This document shows positions 1 to 8,895 of a stretch of DNA of 53,034 bases, in pieces. A program made the position numbers and the translations under genes. The DNA lies in assembly GCA_964556005.1 (NCBI GenBank), contig CAZKUR010000022.1, positions 1 to 53,034 of the forward strand, in the 5' to 3' direction. Source of the stretch: CAZKUR01 sp964556005 (GTDB taxonomy: Bacteria > Bacteroidota > Ignavibacteria > Ignavibacteriales > Ignavibacteriaceae). The stretch's first letter is position 1. Every line of letters starts with the position of its first letter. The notes under the pieces were generated by a model, which was given only the letters and a program-made list of their open reading frames with translations, searched no databases and was not told where the DNA came from.

Positions 1-2
1 TG

Positions 3-815
3 AATCATGGAATTTTTGTTGGCAATCTTGAAACTTCGTACCTTCGTCATCAAAATTATCTGAAAAGATATCCGTATTATCTTGCCCAGGTGTTTTATTC
101 AATTGACTTTTTAGGAAATAATATAATCTCAAGAACCCCGCTGTTAAATAAAATCTATCTGAGCTTAACTCATAAAAATAGAAAAGCACTATCTCTGGCT
201 GAAGGATTGGGAAGAATTTACTATTGCGGGTTTGAGATCCTTCGAATGAAAATTATAGATAATCGAATGTTCTTTATCGCTAAGAAAATTAAAGAGCCTG
301 CTAAAAGTACACATGTTTCAACCGGTTTGATTTTTAAAATGAGAAGAATGGGAAAAGACGGTAGGCCGATTTATGTATATAAACTCCGAACGATGTACCC
401 TTATGCAGAATATCTGCAGGAGTTCATCTATGAAAAATTTAACCTTAAAGAAGGCGGAAAATTTAAGCACGACTTTAGAATAACAATTTGGGGAAATATT
501 CTAAGAAAATTATGGCTTGATGAAATACCGATGCTTTACAATTGGATAAGAGGCGATCTTAAACTTGTAGGGTTCAGGCCGTTAAGCAATCATTATTTTA
601 GTTTATACAAGGAGGACTTGAAAGCAAAACGATTGCGATATAAGCCTGGCCTCATTCCCCCGTTTTATGCAGATATTCCGAAAACTCTAAATGAAATAAT
701 GGAATCCGAAGAAAGATACATCGATTTGTATGAAAAGAACCCATTGAAAACAGATGCTAAATATCTTTGGAGATGTTTTTATAATATTTTCATCAAGGGA
801 ACAAGAAGCGCTTAA
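3..815 (+). CDS. Sugar transferase (polyprenyl-phosphate glycosyl-1-phosphate transferase family), 5' end missing
   Basis: The frame is open to the window edge with no stop, so the gene begins outside; the GTG at 90 is probably not the start. The C-terminal half carries the bacterial sugar transferase signature: a YKLRTM block, then LWLDEIPMLYNWIRGDLKLV followed by GFRPL, which matches the DE-P-Q-hydrophobic-GD-SLVGPRP core of the WcaJ/PglC family. These membrane enzymes move a sugar-1-phosphate onto undecaprenyl phosphate to start surface polysaccharide or glycan assembly. The visible upstream part looks like the distinctive long N-terminal region of Bacteroidota members rather than a plain PglC. 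No operon partner is visible on this side of the gap. Confidence 0.88.
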   Translation, partial: NHGIFVGNLETSYLRHQNYLKRYPYYLAQVFYSIDFLGNNIISRTPLLNKIYLSLTHKNRKALSLAEGLGRIYYCGFEILRMKIIDNRMFFIAKKIKEPAKSTHVSTGLIFKMRRMGKDGRPIYVYKLRTMYPYAEYLQEFIYEKFNLKEGGKFKHDFRITIWGNILRKLWLDEIPMLYNWIRGDLKLVGFRPLSNHYFSLYKEDLKAKRLRYKPGLIPPFYADIPKTLNEIMESEERYIDLYEKNPLKTDAKYLWRCFYNIFIKGTRSA

Positions 816-906
816 CCTCTTATTAAAATTTTACTCATTATAATTTTCAAGCTTCACAATATTTCAAGTTCAAACTATACCGCAGTGGGTGACCAAAGAT
901 TAGAAT

Positions 907-1143
907 TTATTTCTCTTGTGAAATTTTCTCTTCCGACTTTTCCGATTGAACTCTTTTCAGCCAGATTTCCCTCCAAAACTGAAACCTCTCACGTGTACAC
1001 CCCAAAAAACGGTACTCGAAGCAACAGGTAATATCATTTAAAATTACAGTGTTTTTTACATTTAACATTTCCCCCGTTGTTTCACTTATCATTTTTTCCA
1101 ACCTATTTCTTACAGTAAACCTTTTACCGCAATATTCTTTCAT
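907..1143 (-). CDS. Unrecognised small ORF, possibly truncated by the assembly gap
   Basis: A 78-codon frame lies directly against the run of N, so it could continue into the gap. The product is basic and charged, with a Lys/Glu-rich tail (QSEKSEEKISQEK) and aromatic stretch RFQFWREIWLKR. I recognise no family. It lies convergent to the sugar transferase. It may be the end of a larger gene or a repeat-associated fragment, since contig ends often stop at repeats. It could also be a chance frame. Confidence 0.25.
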   Translation of the reverse strand: MKEYCGKRFTVRNRLEKMISETTGEMLNVKNTVILNDITCCFEYRFLGCTRERFQFWREIWLKRVQSEKSEEKISQEK

Positions 1144-1145
1144 AT

Positions 1146-1245
1146 NNNNNNNNNNNNNNNNNNNNNNNNNNNNNNNNNNNNNNNNNNNNNNNNNNNNNNN
1201 NNNNNNNNNNNNNNNNNNNNNNNNNNNNNNNNNNNNNNNNNNNNN
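1146..1245. other. Assembly gap of exactly 100 N
   Basis: One hundred consecutive N, the conventional placeholder for a scaffold gap of unknown length. Gene order across it is not supported by sequence. Any frame running through it, such as an apparent plus-strand frame at 1049-1249, is meaningless. Confidence 0.99.
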
Positions 1246-1255
1246 CTGAATTTTA

Positions 1256-2659
1256 TTAATAATTTAACCGGAATGATTTATATATACTTCTAACTGCTTT
1301 AAAAATTTCATCCTTCTGGTTCAAATCTAAAGCAAATGTTACAATGCCCTCGATTTGTAATGTTTTTAAAAAATTAATTATCGTTCTAACCCGCTTTGCT
1401 ATATTTTTTGTTGAAGCTGGATTGAAATATCTTTTTAAATACTGGGTAACATTCCCAACCGGCATAGCTATAAGAGGTAAACGGTGCGAACCATTTCCTA
1501 AACGGATAGAAATGTTATAATTCCCTTTTTTTTCAATTTTCCACGATGGCGTAATATATTCAATGCCTTGCATAGATATAATTTGAAGTTCTGCATGTAC
1601 ATAATAATTTGAAACCCTAAAATTGTTGTACAACCCGATACTCAGTTTACAATTTTTTTTGCCCTTTAAAGCTCCGGCAAGATTTATAGTTAATGTACCG
1701 TTGCTGTCAGCAGCATCGCAGTTCCAAACAATTTTGTCATCGATACGAACTTGAATTTGATGATAGCCTTGCGGATAGTAGCCAAAGTTTGCTGCCCTGT
1801 CGGAAAAATGAGAAAAACAAATTTCGGCTTTCGTGGGATTGTCGACTTTAATTTTTTTTGAAGCAAAAATATAATCTCCTTTTATCGAGTGTGTCGCTTC
1901 AGGCAAAGACGTCATAATTACCTGGTATTGATCATTTGTAAAGCTGAGGGCTTTCAATATTGCAAGGCTGTCGCTAATTGTTTCCGGATCTTTAATTTGT
2001 CCCGGGTATGCGGCAACTACACCGTCGATTAAAGTTGAGAGGCTGTCTATAAACTGAAGGCCTATTTGCCGGTAATATAAAAGCGGATAAAATTTCAATT
2101 GCGGGTTAATAGATTTTCCTGCTTCAACCATTTGGCGAATATAGTATGTTGAAAATAAATTACCACGCTTATAAGCAGGAGTGTTATACCAAAAGTCATC
2201 GATTACGTATCCGATAAGATTAGGATTTTTAATAGATAACTCTGCTATGGCTTTTGCCCATGTTATGTAATTGTTTTTGTAAGGTTCGGAGTACGGATCA
2301 CCCGGATTTTCCGGAGGAGTTTCGCTTGGCGGACGCAGGTAGGCCCATACAGAAATTCCTTCCTTTGAAGCACGCGGTAAAAAAGTTTTCAGATCAGCCC
2401 AATCATTTTCTCCATTAATTAAAAACATGTATGTATCTGCATTTAAACTTTTTAAACCATTTATCAATCTATTTAAATCAATATGCCCGTTTTTACGCGG
2501 CTGCGAATTATAATTACCTAATAAAGGTTTTAATTTTTTTTGTGCATTAATAGAACCACTTAATGCGAAAATTAAAATAGAAAGATAAACTAAAATCAAT
2601 AATGATGAATATTTTTTCGTTAGAGTAATAATTGATAATATTTTCTTAAAGTACTTCAA
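1256..2659 (-). CDS. Exported TIM-barrel-like protein, putative glycoside-hydrolase-like, function unknown
   Basis: The 467-residue product starts with a basic stretch and one hydrophobic segment (about residues 18-40), fitting a signal peptide or anchor. The middle reads like a TIM-barrel carbohydrate enzyme: it has ISVWAYLRPPSETPP, then LIGYVIDDFWYNTPAYK with a carboxylate pair at a strand end, then LKFYPLLYYR and IDGVVAAYPGQ. This resembles the layout of DUF4434- or GH-like barrels that monitor where an aspartate sits at the end of strand 4. The C-terminal 200 residues contain a beta-rich, jelly-roll-like section (QVRIDDKIVWNC). The start codon is TTG. I cannot name a family and the enzymatic role is an inference. 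It may be monocistronic, with 106 bp to the aroF stop. Confidence 0.6.
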   Translation of the reverse strand: MKYFKKILSIITLTKKYSSLLILVYLSILIFALSGSINAQKKLKPLLGNYNSQPRKNGHIDLNRLINGLKSLNADTYMFLINGENDWADLKTFLPRASKEGISVWAYLRPPSETPPENPGDPYSEPYKNNYITWAKAIAELSIKNPNLIGYVIDDFWYNTPAYKRGNLFSTYYIRQMVEAGKSINPQLKFYPLLYYRQIGLQFIDSLSTLIDGVVAAYPGQIKDPETISDSLAILKALSFTNDQYQVIMTSLPEATHSIKGDYIFASKKIKVDNPTKAEICFSHFSDRAANFGYYPQGYHQIQVRIDDKIVWNCDAADSNGTLTINLAGALKGKKNCKLSIGLYNNFRVSNYYVHAELQIISMQGIEYITPSWKIEKKGNYNISIRLGNGSHRLPLIAMPVGNVTQYLKRYFNPASTKNIAKRVRTIINFLKTLQIEGIVTFALDLNQKDEIFKAVRSIYKSFRLNY

Positions 2660-2765
2660 TTTTTCTAAAAATGATTTCTTATAAAAATTTTATTTATTGT
2701 AATCTACTACAAAAGATTCACTTAATTTCTATGTCTACCCTTGAGAATTAAGTATACGAAGAGGG

Positions 2766-3782
2766 TCAGTCTATCTTCCTGCCTATTATTTCAGCAATTA
2801 ATTTTAGCTGCTTCATGAGTTCATAAAATTCATCAGGTAGAATAGCCTGCGGTCCATCCGATAAGGCATTTTCAGGATCATGATGGACTTCAATCATAAG
2901 TCCATCCGCCCCTGCTGCCGCTGCAGCACGCGCCATTGGTATAACTTTATCTCGCAGGCCGGTTGCATGGGAAGGATCGGCGATTACGGGAAGATGACTT
3001 TTTTTATGAATAACAGGTATCGAGGAAATATCGAAAGTATTTCTCGTATTTGTTTCAAATGTTCTTATTCCGCGTTCGCATAACATTAAATTTGAATTGC
3101 CGTTAGATAATATATATTCTGCGGACATTAATAAATCATCTACGGTGGCAGATAGTCCTCTTTTAAGCAAAACCGGCTTTGTAGTCTTCCCGATTTCGCG
3201 GAGCAACGGATAATTCTGCATGTTTCGCGCTCCAATCTGGAAGATATCGGTATACTGATCAACTAATTCGATTTGAGCTGGTTCCAAAACTTCCGTAATT
3301 ACAGCAAGATTAAATTTATCGCCTGCCTGCCGCAACAGCTTCAAACCTTCTTCACCTAATCCCTGGAAAGCATAAGGAGAAGTTCTCGGTTTGAAAGCTC
3401 CGCCTCTCAATATTTTGGCGCCGCCTTTTGAAACAATTTCTGCAATAGTAAAAACCTGTTCTTCATTTTCCACGGAACAAGGGCCTGCAATTATGATAAC
3501 TTCATTGCCACCGATTACCGTATCTTTAATTTTAATCTCTGTGTTTTCAGTTTTATAGCTTCGGCTGGCCAATTTATACGGTTCGGTAACACGGATAACA
3601 TCGGCAACACCGTCAAGTATTTTTATCTTCCTAATATCGAAATCCGGTTTAACACCAATTGCGCCTAAAACCGTTTGCGCAAGGCCGGAAGATCTGTGAA
3701 CGTTGAATCCGTATTTTTCCAGGTGGGAAATAATATTTTCAAGCTGTTCGTCTGTAATATTTCTTTCCAGTACTACTACCAA
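2766..3782 (-). CDS. aroF: 3-deoxy-7-phosphoheptulonate (DAHP) synthase with N-terminal regulatory domain
   Basis: Condenses phosphoenolpyruvate with erythrose-4-phosphate in the first step of the shikimate pathway, in the cytoplasm. Residues 1-75 form the short ferredoxin-like regulatory domain seen in the Thermotoga/Bacillus-like DAHP synthases. The catalytic barrel follows, with IIAGPCSVEN, GGAKILRGGAFKPRTSPYAF (substrate phosphate binding), VLLKRGLSAT, and the metal and catalytic region VIADPSHATG then DGLMIEVHHDPENALSDG. The length (338) is normal for this type. TTG is the start: the family begins with M-[IV]-V-V and there is no nearby ATG. A DUF1684 lipoprotein gene ends 18 bp upstream, so the two are probably co-transcribed. 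Feedback by aromatic amino acids through the N-terminal domain is known for the family. Confidence 0.96.
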   Translation of the reverse strand: MVVVLERNITDEQLENIISHLEKYGFNVHRSSGLAQTVLGAIGVKPDFDIRKIKILDGVADVIRVTEPYKLASRSYKTENTEIKIKDTVIGGNEVIIIAGPCSVENEEQVFTIAEIVSKGGAKILRGGAFKPRTSPYAFQGLGEEGLKLLRQAGDKFNLAVITEVLEPAQIELVDQYTDIFQIGARNMQNYPLLREIGKTTKPVLLKRGLSATVDDLLMSAEYILSNGNSNLMLCERGIRTFETNTRNTFDISSIPVIHKKSHLPVIADPSHATGLRDKVIPMARAAAAAGADGLMIEVHHDPENALSDGPQAILPDEFYELMKQLKLIAEIIGRKID

Positions 3783-3800
3783 AATATCTCCAAAAAAGAA

Positions 3801-4427
3801 TTATTGATGAAATTTTTTCTCGCCGGCGGTAACTGCAAGATTTATGTGGTCTTCCTTAGTCGGAACTGCACATGAATATTTTGAACTGTACGCGCAATAA
3901 GGATTATACGCCAAATTAAAGTCGATGGTATAAAGAAAATTTTTATCATTATTTATATCAAAATCCAGGTATCTTCCCACACCATATGTTTCTTTACCTG
4001 TTGTTAAATCTGTAAACCAGATAGAATAGTAAGGCTGGTTGTTTTTTGTAAATCCTTCATAAACATTCAGTTTATATTCATTACTTTGATAATTAAATTT
4101 AACATAACCGAATTTAATTGCCTGTCTTTTTTCTCCCTTTGTTCCGAAAATCTGGATCGTATCTTTTTGAGGATATTCATAAAGCTTGCTTTGAAAAACA
4201 AAGTCCGGGTTAACAGGATAATACTTTAGCGGCCCAAAGTGCGCATTGGGATCTTGATTAAAAGGTGAATCAGGTGCATTCTGCATTTCGTCATCTTTTT
4301 CCCGCCGTTCCTTTTCAATTTTTTTTATGTATTGTTTTTGTCCGGGTGTATAATTTTTCCCGCACGAAATCAGGATCAAAGAAAAGTTTAATAAGAATAT
4401 GCCTACGACTAATTTACTTCTTATCAT
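3801..4427 (-). CDS. DUF1684 lipoprotein
   Basis: The 208-residue product has a lipoprotein signal peptide with a lipobox ending at Cys22 (LILISCGK), so it should be anchored in the cell envelope. The mature part matches DUF1684: a charged linker, a SPF motif, a GPLKYYPVNPDFVF segment, then YGVGRYLDFD, TIDFNLAYNPYCAYS, CAVPTKEDHINLAV and a closing AGEK. Members often have a beta-rich fold of unknown function and are widespread in Bacteroidota and Actinobacteria. It sits 18 bp before aroF on the same strand. No functional link to aromatic synthesis is evident. The upstream region (4428-4747) is AT-rich and must hold its promoter. Confidence 0.88.
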   Translation of the reverse strand: MIRSKLVVGIFLLNFSLILISCGKNYTPGQKQYIKKIEKERREKDDEMQNAPDSPFNQDPNAHFGPLKYYPVNPDFVFQSKLYEYPQKDTIQIFGTKGEKRQAIKFGYVKFNYQSNEYKLNVYEGFTKNNQPYYSIWFTDLTTGKETYGVGRYLDFDINNDKNFLYTIDFNLAYNPYCAYSSKYSCAVPTKEDHINLAVTAGEKKFHQ

Positions 4428-4747
4428 AACTAAATGTACATTTGTTTCTTAACTGGTTTATTTAAAAAAATTAGGTAATAAAGTAAAAAAATTATCGAGT
4501 ATTCTTTTATTACCAAGGTTAATTTAAGCGATAAGATTTTCCTCTCTAAGTACCTTTTCTTATAATAAATTATTTAATAGAAATATCATAAATCAAATTT
4601 AACATTAAAAATTTTAATTATAAGTAATGAGTCAATTCTTAAAAAGGAAGTCCAATAATAACGATATAGCAATAAAACAATTCAACAATATACAGATTAA
4701 ATTACTTCACTATCTCTTTAATCTTGTAATTTTTCAATCTTTCAATA
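4428..4747. other. AT-rich intergenic region
   Basis: Three hundred and twenty bases between the lipoprotein start and the mutS stop, both on the minus strand. No ORF with family resemblance, hairpin with a T-run, or repeat stands out. It probably carries the mutS terminator and the promoter for the lipoprotein-aroF pair, but I cannot point to either. Confidence 0.5.
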
Positions 4748-7360
4748 TTAATTATTATCTTTAACTTTCTTTTTTAACTCATGCAGCTTATTTAAAGCTT
4801 CAACAGGAGTTAAGTTATTAATTTCAATTTTATTTATTTCACCGCGGATTTCGTCGTCTTTAAACTCGAACAAGCTAATCTGGTTATCGTTTCCCTGCTG
4901 AATTCTTTTTAATTTTTCTTTCCTCTCTTCATAAGGAGTTAATTCCTTACTTTCTAAATTAGCTAAAATTTCCTTGGCGCGGTTTGTTACAAATAACGGA
5001 AGCCCGGCCATTTGTCCTACTTGAATTCCATAGCTGTGGTCTGCCCTCCCAGGATTTACCTTGTGCAAGAAGATTACTTTATCATCGTATTCCCTGACTT
5101 CAACTTTGTAATTTTTAATTCGCGGAAATATCTCGGCCATCTCATTCAATTCATGGTAGTGAGTTGCAAAAAGAGTTTTGGCTTTTAGTTCCGGATTTTC
5201 ATGGAGATATTCTGTGATTGCCCAGGCGATGGAAATACCGTCGAAAGTGCTTGTGCCTCTTCCTATTTCGTCCAATAGTATCAGGCTTTTTGAAGATGCA
5301 TTATTTAAAATGTTTGCGGCTTCCTGCATTTCAACCAAAAAAGTGCTTTCTCCCGAAGTGATATTATCGCTTGCACCGACCCTAGTAAAAATTCTATCGA
5401 CCAAACCGATGTGAGCTTTACGAGCAGGAACATAAGATCCGATTTGTGCCAATAAAACGATTAGACCTGTTTGCCTTAGAAATACAGACTTCCCTGCCAT
5501 GTTTGGACCTGTGAGAATAATTATCTGATTTTCTTCAACGTCCATCTTGCAGCTATTGGGATTAAATTTCTCTCCGGGATTTAAAATTCTTTCCACTACA
5601 GGGTGCCTGCCGTCGACGATTTCTATTAATCCATCTTCTTCCAATTCCGGCTTGCAATAATTATATTCGTCGGCGCATTCTGCAAATGAGCAGAAGCAGT
5701 CGAGCATGGCAACAAGTCTTGCATTTTGCTGTACAGTCTCCGATTCGGATGCAACGGTTAATCTTATCTCGTTAAATAATTGAGATTCCAGTTCGTAAAT
5801 TTTCTCTTCAGCATTTAAGATTTTCTCTTCGTATTCTTTTAAAGCAGGAGTGATAAATCTTTCAGAATTTACAAGAGTTTGTTTTCGAATATATTCCTGC
5901 GGTACTTTATCTTTGTTTGCATTGCTAACTTCAATATAATAACCGAATACTTTATTGAAGTTAACTTTTAAAGTAGTAATCCCTGTTTTTTCTCTCTCGG
6001 TTTTTTGAAGCTTGGCAATCCAATCTTTACTGTTAAGCGAAATATCTCTTAGATCATCTAATTCCGGGCTAAAACTTCTTTTAATTACACCTCCGTCCGC
6101 CATACTTAACGGCGGCGAGTCGACAATTGAATCTTGAATTTTATTAACAATTCTTTCAAGCGGGTTTAATTGTTCATCGATCATTTGTAGTGTCTTTACG
6201 GTTGACACCTTGAGAAGTTCTTTAATTTTCGGAATTTTCAGTAGAGAAGTTTTAATTGCTATAATTTCCCGTGGATTTGCACGTCCTGTACAAACTTTTG
6301 AAATCAATCTTTCAAGATCGCCAATTTCTTTAAGTTCGTTGACTAATTTTATTCTTAAAGTCTTACTCTTTACTAAATCCTCAACGCATTCCTGTCTTTT
6401 ATTGATTAATTCCAGGTTTCTTAAAGGCATAGTGATCCATTTCTTCAAAAGCCTACCGCCCATTGCAGTTCCGGTTCTATCCAGTATCGATATTAATGAT
6501 CCTTCCCTTCCGCCTTCAGCCATAGAAAATGTTATTTCCAAATTTCTTTTGGTTGAATGATCGAGAACCATATATTCCGAATGATTATATTGTGAAACTT
6601 TATTCAAATGCGAAAGATTAACCTTTTGAGTTTCCTGCAAATAATTTAATACTGCTCCGCCGGCAATTGTTCCCATAGAAAGATTTTCAATTCCAAATCC
6701 TTTTAGGTTCACTGTTTTAAATTGTATAAGAAGAAGATCTTTGGCGTACTCAAAATTGAAAATCCAATCATCTAATTTTGTTATTCTTATCGAAGGATTA
6801 ATCTTTTGAATAATACTGCTTATTTTTTCACGGTCTCTTTTTTGTACGAGTATTTCGGAGGGAGATATCGATTCCAACTGCTGTGCAACCTGATTTTCAT
6901 GAACTTCATAAACGAAAAATTCACCTGTAGAAATATCGCAGAAAGATAGCCCGGCTGTTTCATCCCTCAAAAAGATAGACATCAGGTAATTATTCTTTTT
7001 ATGATCTAAAAGTTTATCGGAAAGAGTAACACCGGGTGTTACAACTTCGATAACATCTCTTTTTACAATTCCCTTTGCAAACTTTGGATTTTCCATCTGC
7101 TCACATACCGCAACACGGTAGCCGGCTCTTACTAACTTCGGCAAATAAGAATCTATTGCATGGTGTGGAAACCCTGCAAGTGGTACATCTTCAGCAGCTC
7201 CGTTGGCTCTTTTAGTCAATGTAATTCCCAATACTTTAGAAGCGATTTTGGCATCATCCTCAAAGGTTTCAAAGAAATCTCCCATTCTGAAAAGAAGAAT
7301 TGTATCGGGATATTCCTTCTTAATTTTATAGTATTGAGTCATTAACGGGGTTTGCTGCAT
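4748..7360 (-). CDS. mutS: DNA mismatch repair protein MutS
   Basis: Full-length MutS (870 residues, the usual size) that binds mismatches and small loops and recruits MutL. The mismatch-probing Phe-x-Glu motif is present as F29-F30-E31 within MGDFFETFEDD. The connector and lever domains follow, with the clamp in the middle. The C-terminal ATPase has a Walker A GPNMAGKS (Gly618 to Ser625), a Walker B region ILLDEIGRGTSTFDG and the TLFATHYHEL motif. A C-terminal stretch with ISLFEF resembles the beta-clamp-binding or tetramerisation tail. The ATG at 7360 begins close before the conserved TPLMTQYY segment and fits the family. No mutL is in the window. A hairpin element lies at 7458-7500 upstream of it. 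Confidence 0.98.
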   Translation of the reverse strand: MQQTPLMTQYYKIKKEYPDTILLFRMGDFFETFEDDAKIASKVLGITLTKRANGAAEDVPLAGFPHHAIDSYLPKLVRAGYRVAVCEQMENPKFAKGIVKRDVIEVVTPGVTLSDKLLDHKKNNYLMSIFLRDETAGLSFCDISTGEFFVYEVHENQVAQQLESISPSEILVQKRDREKISSIIQKINPSIRITKLDDWIFNFEYAKDLLLIQFKTVNLKGFGIENLSMGTIAGGAVLNYLQETQKVNLSHLNKVSQYNHSEYMVLDHSTKRNLEITFSMAEGGREGSLISILDRTGTAMGGRLLKKWITMPLRNLELINKRQECVEDLVKSKTLRIKLVNELKEIGDLERLISKVCTGRANPREIIAIKTSLLKIPKIKELLKVSTVKTLQMIDEQLNPLERIVNKIQDSIVDSPPLSMADGGVIKRSFSPELDDLRDISLNSKDWIAKLQKTEREKTGITTLKVNFNKVFGYYIEVSNANKDKVPQEYIRKQTLVNSERFITPALKEYEEKILNAEEKIYELESQLFNEIRLTVASESETVQQNARLVAMLDCFCSFAECADEYNYCKPELEEDGLIEIVDGRHPVVERILNPGEKFNPNSCKMDVEENQIIILTGPNMAGKSVFLRQTGLIVLLAQIGSYVPARKAHIGLVDRIFTRVGASDNITSGESTFLVEMQEAANILNNASSKSLILLDEIGRGTSTFDGISIAWAITEYLHENPELKAKTLFATHYHELNEMAEIFPRIKNYKVEVREYDDKVIFLHKVNPGRADHSYGIQVGQMAGLPLFVTNRAKEILANLESKELTPYEERKEKLKRIQQGNDNQISLFEFKDDEIRGEINKIEINNLTPVEALNKLHELKKKVKDNN

Positions 7361-7457
7361 TACGCTTAAATAAATTTAGATAATTGTTAAAAATACCTTA
7401 ATATGAATAGAATTTCAATTATTTATAATGGTGAGAAAAATGATTTTTTTAAGCTTA

Positions 7458-7500
7458 AGATGACATCTTCCCAAGCCGCAATGTACTTGGAGAAGATGTC
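7458..7500. terminator. Hairpin with AGATGACATCTT word between arsM and mutS
   Basis: GACATCTTCCCAAG (7462-7475) pairs with CTTGGAGAAGATGTC (7486-7500) with a single bulge and a 10-nt loop. It is placed just after arsM. The T-rich tail (TTATTTTT) follows on the plus strand, although the flanking genes are both on the minus strand, so a simple intrinsic terminator for arsM is uncertain. The left arm contains a 12-mer shared with hairpins near 32890 and 37756. Confidence 0.5.
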
Positions 7501-7544
7501 TTATTTTTAGATTTGATCAAAATATCTCTAATAAAATTTTTTAT

Positions 7545-8342
7545 TTATTTGACCCCAACAACACTTATACTCGAAATATTAAAAACAGAACTGTACTTTT
7601 CAATCTCTTCGTTAGTTAAATACTTTTGGAGCAAGTCATCAGGCAAAATAATATTTTTTTCTTTTTTAACTTCAACGTTTGTGAATCTATTATTATTAAT
7701 TATCTCAAGATATTCATCAATCTGCAAAGCTCCTGAGATACAGCCGGCATAAAGTTCGGCAGGCTTTTTAAATTTTTCAGGCATAACCCCTCTAATCACA
7801 ATATCCGAAACACAAAAGTGACCGCCGATTTTTAATATTCTATAAATTTCACTAAAAGCACGGTTTTTATCAGGTACAAGATTTAACACACAATTACTGA
7901 TAACAACATCTGCAGAATCATTTGTCAAAGGAATGTTTTCGATATCACCGTATTTAAATTCTACATTTTTATATCCCAATTTATTTAGATTATGATTTGC
8001 TTCTGACAGCATTTCAATTGTAAAATCAATTCCGGTAATATATCCGCTTTCTCCAACTATTGAACGGGCAACAAAAACGTCATTGCCTGCACCGGAACCT
8101 AAATCTACTACAATATCCCCTTCTTTAATTCCTGCAAATTCAGTCGGGACACCGCAGCCCAAACCTAAATCCGCTTCTTTAACATAACCTTCAACTTTTT
8201 CATAGCTGTTTGTGAAATTGGTAAATCCAATCTCAGCTTTTAAATCATCGCCGCAGCAACAGCCGGATGAATCTTTCTTAACAATTTTTGAATACCGTTC
8301 TTTAACGGACTCCTTCAAGTTTTCACTCTTTGCATCTTCCAT
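7545..8342 (-). CDS. arsM: Arsenite S-adenosylmethionine methyltransferase
   Basis: Methylates As(III) with SAM to mono-, di- and trimethyl arsenicals, a detoxification step in the cytoplasm. The 265-residue protein has the cysteine cluster SGCCCG (Cys28-30), the segment LGLGCGVPTEFAG (Cys63), the SAM-binding motif VVDLGSGAGNDVF (about 79-90), ISNCVLNLVPDK (Cys151) and YAGCISGALQ (Cys201). Cys63, Cys151 and Cys201 correspond to the conserved arsenic-binding cysteines of the family. The gene follows arsR with a 2-bp gap, so the pair is an arsenic-responsive operon. No arsenite efflux pump or arsenate reductase is nearby, so methylation may be the only arsenic function at this locus. Confidence 0.95.
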   Translation of the reverse strand: MEDAKSENLKESVKERYSKIVKKDSSGCCCGDDLKAEIGFTNFTNSYEKVEGYVKEADLGLGCGVPTEFAGIKEGDIVVDLGSGAGNDVFVARSIVGESGYITGIDFTIEMLSEANHNLNKLGYKNVEFKYGDIENIPLTNDSADVVISNCVLNLVPDKNRAFSEIYRILKIGGHFCVSDIVIRGVMPEKFKKPAELYAGCISGALQIDEYLEIINNNRFTNVEVKKEKNIILPDDLLQKYLTNEEIEKYSSVFNISSISVVGVK

Positions 8343-8344
8343 TA

Positions 8345-8668
8345 TTATTTCCTTTCTTTATTAATTTTATCGAAAAAGTCCTTATAAATAATTCCTGCTT
8401 TTTTAAGCTGCTCTTCATTAAGACAATAACATGTTCTCGGCCCTTCAATTTCTCCTTTTATTAAACCTGCGTTTTTTAATTCTTTAAGATGTTGGGAAAC
8501 CGTAGATTGAGAAAGCGGAAGTAAATCAACTATGTCTCCGCAAATACAAGAATTACATTCCGATAATATTTGAAGAATTTTAACCCGTGCCGGATGTGCA
8601 AAAGCTTTACCGATTTTTGCCAATTCAACATCGCTGGAAGTGAACTCATCATTTTTATTGACTGCCAT
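8345..8668 (-). CDS. arsR: ArsR/SmtB-family metalloregulatory repressor
   Basis: A 107-residue winged-helix repressor. The recognition helix region reads LSQSTVSQHLKELKNAGLI. Cysteines lie in ECNSCICGD (Cys38, Cys41, Cys43), at the position of the classical ArsR metal-binding motif, with a further pair RTCYC (Cys80, Cys82). This variant of the site is typical of ArsR proteins paired with arsM. It is the first gene of the operon, and a 9-bp inverted repeat lies 12 bp before the ATG, so autorepression relieved by As(III) is the likely control. Confidence 0.93.
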   Translation of the reverse strand: MAVNKNDEFTSSDVELAKIGKAFAHPARVKILQILSECNSCICGDIVDLLPLSQSTVSQHLKELKNAGLIKGEIEGPRTCYCLNEEQLKKAGIIYKDFFDKINKERK

Positions 8669-8680
8669 TTAAATTCCTAA

Positions 8681-8703
8681 ATCGTTAATCGTAAATTAAC
8701 GAT
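8681..8703. promoter_or_regulatory. Candidate ArsR operator (perfect inverted repeat)
   Basis: ATCGTTAAT and ATTAACGAT form perfect 9-bp arms around the 5-bp spacer CGTAA. The centre lies about 24 bp upstream of the arsR start codon, as expected for a self-regulating ArsR-family repressor. No promoter hexamers could be assigned with confidence. Confidence 0.7.
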
Positions 8704-8895
8704 AATATTTATCAAAGACAAAAAATCCGCATCACCTTAATAAGTGAAGCGATTCATTTATACATCAGCTCAAATAGTAAATTTTCAGAAAAATATTTTA
8801 TTTTTGTTTTTAATCAATTCTTAATTTCAAAAATGTAATTTTATAGCATTCGATAAATTGAATTCATTATTAAATCATTAGCGGCAGGTATTATT

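Noticed and set aside
1049..1249. A plus-strand frame running into the gap
   Set aside because: Half of it is N, so the frame has no support.
6210..6560. A 116-codon plus-strand frame opposite mutS
   Set aside because: Antisense shadow of a fully conserved MutS domain with no family resemblance.
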